From: Gammaproteobacteria bacterium
GTDB taxonomy: Bacteria; Pseudomonadota; Gammaproteobacteria; CAISUE01
Direction: 5' to 3'
DNA length: 64,000 bases
Assembly: GCA_021156105.1 (NCBI GenBank)
Contig: JAJNBD010000011.1
Location: 85,088-149,087, forward strand
The position numbers and the translations under genes are program-made. Below the pieces are notes generated by a model. The model was not told where the DNA came from. It ran no database searches and saw only the letters and a list, made by a program, of their open reading frames with translations. Of this stretch, positions 27,005 to 34,509 are shown piece by piece (the first letter of the stretch is position 1; every line of letters starts with the position of its first letter).

Positions 27005-27026
27005 AAGACAGGCTTCAACCTGTCTT
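27005..27026 (+). terminator. Hairpin in the secD-secF spacer
   Basis: AAGACAGG-cttcaa-CCTGTCTT is a perfect 8-bp stem ending in TTTA, located 6 nt after the secD stop and 29 nt before the secF start. It looks like a weak intrinsic terminator that could lower SecF expression relative to SecD. Confidence 0.5.
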
Positions 27027-27054
27027 TACCCGTTTAAAATCAAAAGGTTTTTTT

Positions 27055-27972
27055 ATGGAATTTTTTAAAAAGAAAACAGATATCAAATTCATGGCGCTAC
27101 GCAAATGGACTGCTCTGATATCTGCCGTGTTGTTTTTAGCATCCATTATTACGCTATGCATTAATGGCTTAAACTGGGGTTTGGACTTTACTGGCGGTAT
27201 CCAAATCCAAATGAGCTATGCGCAGCCTGTAGATTTAGACCAAGTACGCCAACAACTTACCGTGGCTCATTTAGATAAAGTCGTTGTGCAAAGTTATGGT
27301 ACTTCAAGAGATATTCAAATTAGCTTGCCCCCTGAAAAAAATATTTCAACCCAAGTTTTGACCGAGCAAGTTAAAACAGCATTACCAGGCGCAAGTATTG
27401 ACCGCGTCGATTCTGTTGGCCCAGAGGTTGGTGCAGAACTTGCTAATAAAGGCGCACTTGCCTTTATTATTGCGATGCTTGGCACAATGATTTATATTGC
27501 TATGCGCTTTGAATGGCGCTTTGCGGTCAGTGCAGCTGTCGCATTGATCCATGACCCTGTGTTAATTCTTGGTATTTTCTCTTTTTACCATATTGAATTT
27601 AACTTAATTGCGTTAGGAGCTGTACTTGCAGTAATTGGTTATTCCTTAAACGATACGATTGTTATTTTTGACCGCGTACGTGAAAACTTTCGCAAAGTGC
27701 GCAAAGCAACCCCCTTGGAAATTATGGATCTTTCCATTAACCAAACCTTATCCCGAACCATCATGACGTCTGCCGCAACACTCGTTGTTGTCTTGATGTT
27801 ATTTATTTTTGGTGGCGCAATGATCCATAATTTTGCTTTAGCATTAATTATTGGTATTGTGGTTGGTACTTATTCTTCTATCTATGTTGCTGGTGCACTT
27901 GCAGTTGCAATGGGTTTAACGCGAGCGGATTTAATGCCAAAAGCAAAAGACCCAGTGGATGAATTACCTTAA
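27055..27972 (+). CDS. secF: Protein translocase subunit SecF
   Basis: A 305-residue inner-membrane partner of SecD. It has six membrane helices, with the family motifs GLNWGLDFTGGIQIQM after the first helix, DSVGPEVGAELANKGALAF, and the catalytic-helix segment AVIGYSLNDTIVIFDRVRENFRK. Only a weak AAAGG precedes the ATG. It lies downstream of secD and is followed by a palindromic repeat that separates it from waaC. Confidence 0.97.
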   Translation: MEFFKKKTDIKFMALRKWTALISAVLFLASIITLCINGLNWGLDFTGGIQIQMSYAQPVDLDQVRQQLTVAHLDKVVVQSYGTSRDIQISLPPEKNISTQVLTEQVKTALPGASIDRVDSVGPEVGAELANKGALAFIIAMLGTMIYIAMRFEWRFAVSAAVALIHDPVLILGIFSFYHIEFNLIALGAVLAVIGYSLNDTIVIFDRVRENFRKVRKATPLEIMDLSINQTLSRTIMTSAATLVVVLMLFIFGGAMIHNFALALIIGIVVGTYSSIYVAGALAVAMGLTRADLMPKAKDPVDELP

Positions 27973-27978
27973 AATAAC

Positions 27979-28006
27979 AGGTGGGCTTCGCTAAGCGTGC
28001 CCACCT
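27979..28006. repeat. GGTGGGC...GCCCACC palindromic repeat after secF
   Basis: AGGTGGGC (27979-27986) and GCCCACCT (27999-28006) enclose CGCT-a-AGCG. It belongs to the same intergenic family as 18881-18916. It could act as a hairpin at the end of the sec transcript. Confidence 0.6.
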
Positions 28007-28035
28007 TGTAACTGTACCCTACTTCCTTGAAAGAC

Positions 28036-29046
28036 ATGAAAGTATTAGTGATTAAAACATCTTCGCTTGGTGATATCATTCACACACTGCCTGCGCTAAC
28101 CGATGCTGCACAGCACTTTCCTGAGATTGAATTTGATTGGGTAGTTGAAGGCGCCTTTCAAGAGATCCCCCGCTTACACTCACACGTTAAAAAAATCATT
28201 CCTATTTATTTGCGTAAATGGCGAAAAAATTTATTTTCTGCACAAACACGTCAAGAAATTAAAATTTTTTTAAAAACTTTACGTGACACAAAATATGATT
28301 TAATCATTGATGCGCAAGGCCTAGCCAAGAGCGCCTGGATTGCCCGGCTTGCAAAAGGTGTAAGCCTAGGACTTGATTGGAAATCGGCACGTGAATCATT
28401 AGCTAGTATTTTTTATCAACGACATGTTACGGTAAACTTTCAGCAACATGCAATTGTACGCATGCGAGAAATTTTTGCCAAAGCTTTAAACTATCCTCTG
28501 CCGACCACTGCGCCTGTTGGCCTAGACAAAGATCGTTTCCCAAAACCAGAAGATGCGCCGAATAACTATGTCATTTTTTTACATGGAACGACTTGGCTTA
28601 ATAAGAAATGGCCTATCGAATATTGGCAGGCATTAGGCAAAAAAATCGTTGAAAAAGATATTACCGTTTTGCTACCCCACAGCAATGAAGAAGAATATCA
28701 GGACGCACTACGCATTCAGCAAAATGACCCTCATATCCAAATTCTACCCAAACAAACCTTAACCCAAATGGCTGGTTGGATCTCGCATGCACGCGCTATC
28801 GTGGCGGTTGATACTGGCCTTGGTCATCTTACCGCTGCGCTGGGCACTCCATGCGTATCACTTTATGGCCCTACCAATCCTGCTCTCACCGGCACGCTTG
28901 GGCCAAACCAAATTCATTTAAGCGCCAAGTTCCCTTGCGCGCCTTGTTTACAAAAAAATTGCCATTATCGTGGTAATATTCAAACGTTTCCAGCATGCTT
29001 TACCACTATACCGCCTGAGACAGTTTGGCAATCCCTAAATCTATAA
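28036..29046 (+). CDS. waaC: Lipopolysaccharide heptosyltransferase I-like (WaaC)
   Basis: A 336-residue cytoplasmic-face glycosyltransferase of family 9 that adds the first L,D-heptose to Kdo in the LPS inner core. The N-terminal strand MKVLVIKTSSLGDIIHTLPALTDA is the WaaC hallmark. DAQGLAKSAWIARL and the C-terminal donor-site stretch AVDTGLGHLTAALGTPCVSLYGPTNP also fit. The frame can start at a TTG three codons earlier, but ATG 28036 matches the family. A cysteine cluster near the C-terminus (CAPCLQKNC) is typical. Core sugar specificity is inferred from family. Confidence 0.88.
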   Translation: MKVLVIKTSSLGDIIHTLPALTDAAQHFPEIEFDWVVEGAFQEIPRLHSHVKKIIPIYLRKWRKNLFSAQTRQEIKIFLKTLRDTKYDLIIDAQGLAKSAWIARLAKGVSLGLDWKSARESLASIFYQRHVTVNFQQHAIVRMREIFAKALNYPLPTTAPVGLDKDRFPKPEDAPNNYVIFLHGTTWLNKKWPIEYWQALGKKIVEKDITVLLPHSNEEEYQDALRIQQNDPHIQILPKQTLTQMAGWISHARAIVAVDTGLGHLTAALGTPCVSLYGPTNPALTGTLGPNQIHLSAKFPCAPCLQKNCHYRGNIQTFPACFTTIPPETVWQSLNL

Positions 29047-29074
29047 AGTGCTAACCCAAGCTTTTTAACTGCTT

Positions 29075-29503
29075 ATGAAAAAAGTCAATAACATCTCGGT
29101 TATCCGCCGATTAAATGCACAATTAAAAACTTTAAAAAGTTTTACACAAGAAGTCCAGAAATATTTACCAGAAGAATGGCGGGATTATTGCGAGGTAGTG
29201 AGGATTGATATTCCTGGAAAAAAAATCGTCATTAGCACAAGTGAGCAAAGCTTAGTCACGCCATTAAGATTTATGCAGAACCCGTTACTGGCTCACTTGA
29301 AAAGAGAATTTAATGCCTTAAAAGGCGTTTCAAGCATTGAGTGTATTTATACACCTTTAACACTAAAACGCCAAAGAGAAAAGCGTGAATTACTAAACTC
29401 ACCTAGCGCTGCTGCTGCCTGCCAAGAAGCAGCAACGCAATGTCCACCCGCATTAAAGGATGCCCTAACAAAACTAGGCAAAACCCTGCGCAAAGAAACG
29501 TAA
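29075..29503 (+). CDS. DciA-like (DUF721) protein
   Basis: A 142-residue protein whose pattern (basic N-terminus, W in EEWRDYCEVV, a beta-alpha core with IPGKKIVISTSEQSLVTPLRFMQNPLLAHL) resembles DUF721. This family includes DciA, the loader of the replicative helicase DnaB in bacteria lacking DnaC. A low-complexity Ala/Gln tail follows. It lies 28 bp after waaC on the same strand and may be co-transcribed. The call is by pattern and remains tentative. Confidence 0.55.
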   Translation: MKKVNNISVIRRLNAQLKTLKSFTQEVQKYLPEEWRDYCEVVRIDIPGKKIVISTSEQSLVTPLRFMQNPLLAHLKREFNALKGVSSIECIYTPLTLKRQREKRELLNSPSAAAACQEAATQCPPALKDALTKLGKTLRKET

Positions 29504-29532
29504 GCAAGTTTAATCTTGGCAGCAAAGTTCGC

Positions 29533-30222
29533 TTATCTATTCCTATGGGGCGAGCGACATCGGGTCGTTTCATATGGCGATTGCGCTTTTGTTGTCTGAG
29601 CTTGCGCAGCGCATTCCTCGCTTTGCGATGACTCTTGATATGGAGCCGCCAAAATTGAAAATTTGCTAAAAAGTGTTGCAAAGTCAATATCTGTTGATGG
29701 CATAAATTCACTCTTTGGCGTGCGGATTTTCTGCTCTAGTTCGATTTCGCTTTGTACAGCTTTTAATGCTTTTTCAATCTGTTTACGAAAGCCGCAAGGA
29801 AGGCTGCTATTCTTGCTAAGCGCATCAAGCTGCTGCTCAACACAATTACCAGCTCGAAAGTCTTGTACCATATTTGCCCAAAGCATTGAAATTTTGTCTG
29901 CTTGAGGCAAGTCATAATAACGATTGCTTAGTACATACTCTTGGTACAAATTATGCACCATTATTAAAATCTTTATTGAAAAATAATCTGGATCAACATT
30001 TGCGCCGCCTATTAATAAACTATCTAACGCGGCCATACGTGCCTCAAGCATTAACTGCCACTCATTAGGAAAATATGCCTGAAAATATCGACACAAGTAA
30101 CCGGTCAAACAATAAGCATTTCTATAATCACCTGCACGCATGTAGTGATAATAGTAAGTTTCTTGATCACGTAAAAAAACTCGTAACTCTTCTGGAAGAT
30201 TATCGGGAATAAAGAACTTCAT
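29533..30222 (-). CDS. Protein of unknown function
   Basis: A 229-residue soluble protein, helical and rich in aromatic residues (ETYYYHYMRAGDYRNAYCLTGYLCRYFQAYF). Its C-terminal tail is disordered and basic (TTRCRSPHRNR). No domain, signal peptide or membrane segment was recognised. The helical repeats in the first half are weakly TPR-like. It is convergent with the DciA-like gene and preceded by a 300-bp repeat-containing spacer. An effector role is possible but unsupported beyond composition and isolation. Confidence 0.55.
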   Translation of the reverse strand: MKFFIPDNLPEELRVFLRDQETYYYHYMRAGDYRNAYCLTGYLCRYFQAYFPNEWQLMLEARMAALDSLLIGGANVDPDYFSIKILIMVHNLYQEYVLSNRYYDLPQADKISMLWANMVQDFRAGNCVEQQLDALSKNSSLPCGFRKQIEKALKAVQSEIELEQKIRTPKSEFMPSTDIDFATLFSKFSILAAPYQESSQSEECAAQAQTTKAQSPYETTRCRSPHRNR

Positions 30223-30306
30223 TACTATACCTCGCCCTGTTTTTTTTATTATGGTTAGCTATGTATTTTCTCATAGCTTAGCTTAAGAAAAACTTAACTG
30301 CACGTT

Positions 30307-30408
30307 CTGTGGGGTATGAAATTGTTTTAGCATGAGCAAAGCGCTAGGCAAAGTGCCTTTTCCATCGTGTTGCTGGCACATCGTTTGCACTCCTTTGCTT
30401 ACCCTACG
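30307..30408. repeat. MITE-like ~102-bp intergenic element, copy A
   Basis: This stretch of the 30223-30529 gap begins CTGTGGGGTATGAAAT and ends CTTTGCTTACCCTACG. It aligns along its length with the reverse complement of 48653-48756, including the shared 17-mer ATGAGCAAAGCGCTAGG. The rest of the gap is AT-rich leader for the gene at 30530. The other copy has terminal inverted repeats CTGTAGGGT/ACCCTACAG, suggesting a small non-autonomous mobile element. Confidence 0.65.
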
Positions 30409-30529
30409 CGCGCGTCCACCTTTTCTGTGTAGTGCAAAGTTGTATAGCCAAAATATTTTTTTTAATATTTTCTTAATCTTTTCTTGTTAAAGTAAAATTA
30501 ACAGGCCATAAAATAATAAGGAACACTAC

Positions 30530-32308
30530 ATGCCACCAACCATTCAACAAGTATGTGATGACGATTTATCAGAACGTGCGATTGGCCAAAATGTTGTAGA
30601 AATGAGCTTTCAAGAGATGTTAGCAAGCTTAGAAAAAATCTCGGCCTGTAAAAACCCCTTGGATATTAATTTAGGCCTGAGAAATTTTTTAAAAAAAATT
30701 TTCTATGATGCGCTAGTCAAACATGGCTTTAATCCCTCACAAATTCCTATGGAGCTTTGTGTTGCTGGCTCATTAGCTCGAGGGCAAGCAACAGCCTACA
30801 GCGATATTGATTGCCTGCTGCTTTTTGACGATAGCGTTGATCCTGTTACAAGAAGCAAAATTCAAGCTATTGCGCGTGAGCTTTTTCATTTAGCGGATGC
30901 TTTATTTGAGCACTCGCATCAATTTTGTTTCGACCCTATTGGCATTTCTTTGCATCAGCTTTGTGGCACAGTTGATGAAGTAGCTGGAGTGATACAAGAA
31001 CGTCAGGAAGAAGCACTTAGTGTTAGCGTGGCTAATGCTAGATCCGTATTTGGCAGTGGACAACTATTAGCTTGCTTGCGCAGCCAACTAAATTTCAGTG
31101 CAGATTTTTATTTTGATAAAGCCATTCATGATTTTCCTGGGCCAGTTGATGAAAGCCACTTAAACCTCAAGCGTGATATCTTTCGTCCATTAGATTTTTT
31201 AATACTCGGCTTGGCTAAAGAGTTTGATATTAATTTAGATGAATGTGATTCTCCGCAGCATATTTTGCAGCATCTTGAAGCAGAAGGTCACATCAGTAAC
31301 AATACAAAATTTATTTTAGAATATATTCGAGAAGAAGCGCTAAGAACTCGCACTCAATTGCATAGAAATGCCAATAAAGAATATGATGATGTTCTGGAAG
31401 GTGAGAGTCAATATGACGCTGTGCTTAGTTTAGTAAAACTGGTTGGCATGGTGCGTGGATCATTAGCAGCTTATTTACAAGAAGCAAAAACAGCAAGCAT
31501 ACCATTTCAGCTGAATCCAGAACTATTTTTATCATCAAACCAATCCATTATTGCAGATAGTGGCAGAAATGCCCAAACGGATATTATGTTTTCCTGTATT
31601 AAAAGCAGATTAACAAACTGCCTTCTTGCCAATCACCAAGAAGATTTAGCTAATAATTTAATACAAAGCTTAGATGAAAAAATGGCAGAAACAAAAAATG
31701 CGTTTCAGCAAAGAGCGGTTTATAACTTGGCAGCTAGCCTATTAGCCTTAGTAGATAGCTTAAATCCTGATACTCTTGAACTGCACGCAGAGAAAACCCG
31801 TCAAGCGTTAACAGCCTTGTCCTTAAAGGATACCGTACCATTACACGTCCAGGTTATTCAATTGCTTGAGAAAAGTCATGAGATAAATTATAAAACCATT
31901 AACATGAGGCTGCTTGATTTAACCGTAAAAAACAAAAACCATGAAGTGCAAGAGGCGGTAAGCAAAGTGGTAAAAGCTGCTAACGAACAAGTAGGCGCAA
32001 GTATTAATACATCAAAAGCTTTTCAGGAAGCAGCTAAGGCAAATTATGCAACCTACCAATATTTAAGAGCACCCTATTCAGCAGAAACTGAAAAACGCTA
32101 CGAAAAAGCTATTCACGCGACGCGTCCTTCTGCTTTGAAAAACGCCATGGTGAACTTAAAACACGTTTTAAGTAAACTGATTGCTAAAATAACTTTCTGG
32201 CGCAAACCTGTTACGCACGTAAAAACAATAAGCAGCGAAACAGAAAATAAAATTTCTACAAGTGAAAACATGAAAGCTTTGCAGGTGGCCATCTCCAATC
32301 AAAGCTAG
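30530..32308 (+). CDS. GlnD/DUF294-like nucleotidyltransferase-domain protein
   Basis: A 592-residue soluble protein. Residues ~75-105 contain the DNA-polymerase-beta-superfamily motif GSLARGQATAYSDIDCLLLFD (GS at 80-81, DxD at 92-94). This is as in GlnD uridylyltransferase and the DUF294 putative nucleotidyltransferases. A helical region with RDIFRPLDFLILGLA follows. The C-terminal ~300 residues are long helices with no GlnD HD or ACT domains. The ATG has AAGGA 8 nt upstream. The N-terminal catalytic carboxylates look intact, so nucleotide transfer to a protein is plausible. The unrelated helical C-terminus suggests an effector or specialised role rather than nitrogen regulation. Confidence 0.68.
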   Translation: MPPTIQQVCDDDLSERAIGQNVVEMSFQEMLASLEKISACKNPLDINLGLRNFLKKIFYDALVKHGFNPSQIPMELCVAGSLARGQATAYSDIDCLLLFDDSVDPVTRSKIQAIARELFHLADALFEHSHQFCFDPIGISLHQLCGTVDEVAGVIQERQEEALSVSVANARSVFGSGQLLACLRSQLNFSADFYFDKAIHDFPGPVDESHLNLKRDIFRPLDFLILGLAKEFDINLDECDSPQHILQHLEAEGHISNNTKFILEYIREEALRTRTQLHRNANKEYDDVLEGESQYDAVLSLVKLVGMVRGSLAAYLQEAKTASIPFQLNPELFLSSNQSIIADSGRNAQTDIMFSCIKSRLTNCLLANHQEDLANNLIQSLDEKMAETKNAFQQRAVYNLAASLLALVDSLNPDTLELHAEKTRQALTALSLKDTVPLHVQVIQLLEKSHEINYKTINMRLLDLTVKNKNHEVQEAVSKVVKAANEQVGASINTSKAFQEAAKANYATYQYLRAPYSAETEKRYEKAIHATRPSALKNAMVNLKHVLSKLIAKITFWRKPVTHVKTISSETENKISTSENMKALQVAISNQS

Positions 32309-32435
32309 GCGCTTTTCTCATCTTGCCGTGTGACGCTATATCATTTAACCAGGGAGTTTTCTGATCACAGAGCCACTACCGTCAGGGTCCTCTCTTACTC
32401 GCTCGAAAAATCCCTACCTAATACAGAAATTTCTT

Positions 32436-32624
32436 TTGAGACACAATTTCAAAGCCAAAGCTATGCTAGCGCTAGTTTATTCATTAGTTCCTAGGTTTAT
32501 GTTGCGAGACTATCAAGTTCAACATATGCCTTTAAAAAAATTTAGAGCCAAGAGTAATGAAGTTGCGGACATTACGGCAGAAGAAATGCCCCCATGTTCT
32601 TTCTCTGTTTCTTCTCGACTGTAA
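32436..32624 (+). other. Doubtful 62-codon open frame in a 364-bp gap
   Basis: The gap 32309-32672 holds one short frame of unrecognised, basic, low-information protein without a ribosome binding site. It is followed by the palindrome AGGAAAAA-c-TTTTTCCT (32624-32640), which may end the upstream transcript. I do not consider the frame a supported gene. Confidence 0.2.
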
Positions 32625-32672
32625 GGAAAAACTTTTTCCTGTTATCATAGCTTTTTAACTTGCTTTTTTGCT

Positions 32673-32837
32673 ATGAAAAAATATATGTGTATGGTTTGTG
32701 GCTGGATTTATGATGAGGCACAAGGCTGGCCTGAAGATGGCATTGCGCCAGGAACTAAATGGGAGGATGTACCTGAAGATTGGGTTTGCCCCGATTGCGG
32801 CGTTGGGAAATCAGATTTTGAGATGGTAGCAATTTAA
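32673..32837 (+). CDS. Rubredoxin
   Basis: A 54-residue iron protein. Two Cys pairs bind a single Fe: CMVCGW (residues 6-9) and CPDCGVG (39-42). They are separated by the highly conserved [27 protein letters not shown], so the whole protein matches the classic rubredoxin fold and length. It transfers single electrons in the cytosol, for instance to alkane hydroxylases or oxygen-detoxifying enzymes. No partner reductase is adjacent. It is convergent with parB. The start ATG lacks a strong ribosome binding site, but the N-terminus [10 protein letters not shown] is typical. Confidence 0.95.
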   Translation: MKKYMCMVCGWIYDEAQGWPEDGIAPGTKWEDVPEDWVCPDCGVGKSDFEMVAI

Positions 32838-32919
32838 TCTATACCTGCGAACTGTTTGTAAAAGCCAGGGTCACGAGCGTCAGCGCGAGGTTAAACTACA
32901 CCTGTAACCGCCCACGGCA

Positions 32920-32996
32920 AAAACATTAATCCTCAAATACCTTAGCAACCATATGTTTTGGGTGCTAAGCAATGACGCGGGAAAAATTAATGTTTT
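32920..32996. repeat. Nested inverted repeat between rubredoxin and parB
   Basis: AAAACATTAAT (32920-32930) pairs perfectly with ATTAATGTTTT (32986-32996). Inside, CTTAGCAACC (32941-32950) pairs with GGTGCTAAG (32961-32969) with one bulge. The two stems lie in the 205-bp gap between the convergent rubredoxin and parB genes. It may be a bidirectional terminator or a small repeat element. Confidence 0.5.
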
Positions 32997-33042
32997 AAAA
33001 ACTACCTAGCCAAATTGTAAATTTCTCCCGCAGCGCTGATTC

Positions 33043-33915
33043 CTAATTTAACTTCTGCAAAATGCCATCTAGGATATCTAAATTGGTATATTCAATAACC
33101 AATTTTCCTGAGCCAGATTTGCGATGCTGAAAACTAACTTTTGTGCCAAATTTTTCTGACAGCGAACGCTGCAGATTTGCCATATCAGGATTGAGCTTAA
33201 CCTTCTTGCTAGAAGCTGTTACACCCGCACCTGCTAACAAATGCTTCACTAAACCCTCGGCTTCGCGCACAGATAAACCACGATCAACGATTTCTTTTGC
33301 TGCAGCACGCTGTTGGTTAAGCGGCAAAGCTAGTAAGGCGCGCGCATGCCCCATATCAATATCGCCGCGCTCTAAAAGCGTTTTAACATGGTCTTCCAAT
33401 TGTAACAAACGCAATAAATTGCTTACAGTAACACGTGATTTGCCTACGGACTTTGCAACTTCTTCGTGAGTCAAATGAAATTCTTCTAATAAACGATGTA
33501 ACGCCCTCGCCTCTTCCAAAGCGTTTAAGTTTTCACGCTGAATATTTTCGATAAGCGCCATTGCCAAGGCAGCTTCATCAGAAATTTCTTTAATAATGGC
33601 AGGAACATGAGTAAGGCCTGCAAGTTGAGCAGCGCGCCAACGTCTTTCACCAGCAATGATTTCATATTGCTGTGGGCGAATTTGACGTAGCACAATTGGT
33701 TGCAAAATACCTTGTGCTTTAATTGAATCCGCAAGCTCTTGAAGGCTTTCTTGTACAAACTCATGTCGTGGCTGATATTGTCCACGCTGCATGAGTTCAA
33801 TAGGTACTTGGCGCAGTTGATCTCCAGCAACTGGCGATGGCGCGATGCTCGCGGTTGCTTTACTTAACATTTTATCTAAGCCAATATTTAAAGGGCGCTT
33901 ACGCGTAACTGTCAT
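33043..33915 (-). CDS. parB: Chromosome-partitioning protein ParB
   Basis: A 290-residue DNA-binding CTPase that loads at parS and spreads along the origin region to segregate chromosomes with ParA. The N-terminal domain has the CTP-binding motif GERRWRAAQ (89-97) and the ENIQRENLNALEEA box. A central helix-turn-helix (THEEVAKSVGKSRVTVSNLLRLL) binds parS, and a C-terminal dimerisation segment ends the protein. Its start overlaps the preceding lipoprotein gene by 4 bp (ATGA). No parA, gid/rsmG or consensus parS site was seen nearby. The upstream partners are a lipoprotein and ftsI, an unusual setting. Confidence 0.94.
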   Translation of the reverse strand: MTVTRKRPLNIGLDKMLSKATASIAPSPVAGDQLRQVPIELMQRGQYQPRHEFVQESLQELADSIKAQGILQPIVLRQIRPQQYEIIAGERRWRAAQLAGLTHVPAIIKEISDEAALAMALIENIQRENLNALEEARALHRLLEEFHLTHEEVAKSVGKSRVTVSNLLRLLQLEDHVKTLLERGDIDMGHARALLALPLNQQRAAAKEIVDRGLSVREAEGLVKHLLAGAGVTASSKKVKLNPDMANLQRSLSEKFGTKVSFQHRKSGSGKLVIEYTNLDILDGILQKLN

Positions 33916-34469
33916 GATACTTGAATCCTATTTTCTGAATAAGCTGAATTCCAATATAAGCTTTCTTGTTGGAAGCTCTCGTTTGGTAATTGCATGGGGG
34001 TGCTGCAAATTGAAGCAATATCCTGCTCCAAAGTCCAGGTTAGTGGTTCTGAAAGGCTCATTTTATAACCTTTATAACTATAAATACCTATTGGCAGTGT
34101 AAATTTTTTGCCTGCTTTTAATGGGCCACAACCTAATTTCTCTTTGGCTTCTTGGGCAAAAAGGTTATTAATATATTGAACCTCATACGGCCATACTGAC
34201 CACCAACTTGCGGCATTAAGATCATAATTTAGCTGTGGGCTATGATTCTTAAGATATTTTACTTCTCCTGGAAGAATACCAATTATATTTTGGTCATTTA
34301 AAACCCTTAATTGCTTAGTGCTGAAATAAGGGTAATAAGGAATAGTAGGTTTTTTAGAATTGCTAACTGCATTCATTACTTTTTGCGCTTGCAAATCCGT
34401 GCAAGCCATCAGCCATAAAACTGCCACTATTACCAGCATGGTTCGCAAAAGTTTTTTATAACATCCCAT
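33912..34469 (-). CDS. Putative lipoprotein between ftsI and parB
   Basis: A 185-residue protein with a lipoprotein signal: basic start MGCYKKLLRTM, hydrophobic LVIVAVLWL, then the lipobox LMAC, so the mature chain would begin at that Cys. The ATG at 34469 is chosen because AAGGAAAAAC lies directly upstream. The frame also offers an ATG five codons earlier. The mature part is aromatic-rich (TIPYYPYFS, AASWWSVWPYEVQYI) with a Cys pair. No family was recognised. It sits 40 bp after ftsI and overlaps parB by 4 bp, so the three form one transcription unit. Confidence 0.65.
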   Translation of the reverse strand: MGCYKKLLRTMLVIVAVLWLMACTDLQAQKVMNAVSNSKKPTIPYYPYFSTKQLRVLNDQNIIGILPGEVKYLKNHSPQLNYDLNAASWWSVWPYEVQYINNLFAQEAKEKLGCGPLKAGKKFTLPIGIYSYKGYKMSLSEPLTWTLEQDIASICSTPMQLPNESFQQESLYWNSAYSENRIQVS

Positions 34470-34509
34470 AGTTTTTCCTTTCAATAATATTTTTAAACGG
34501 TAAAATTTT

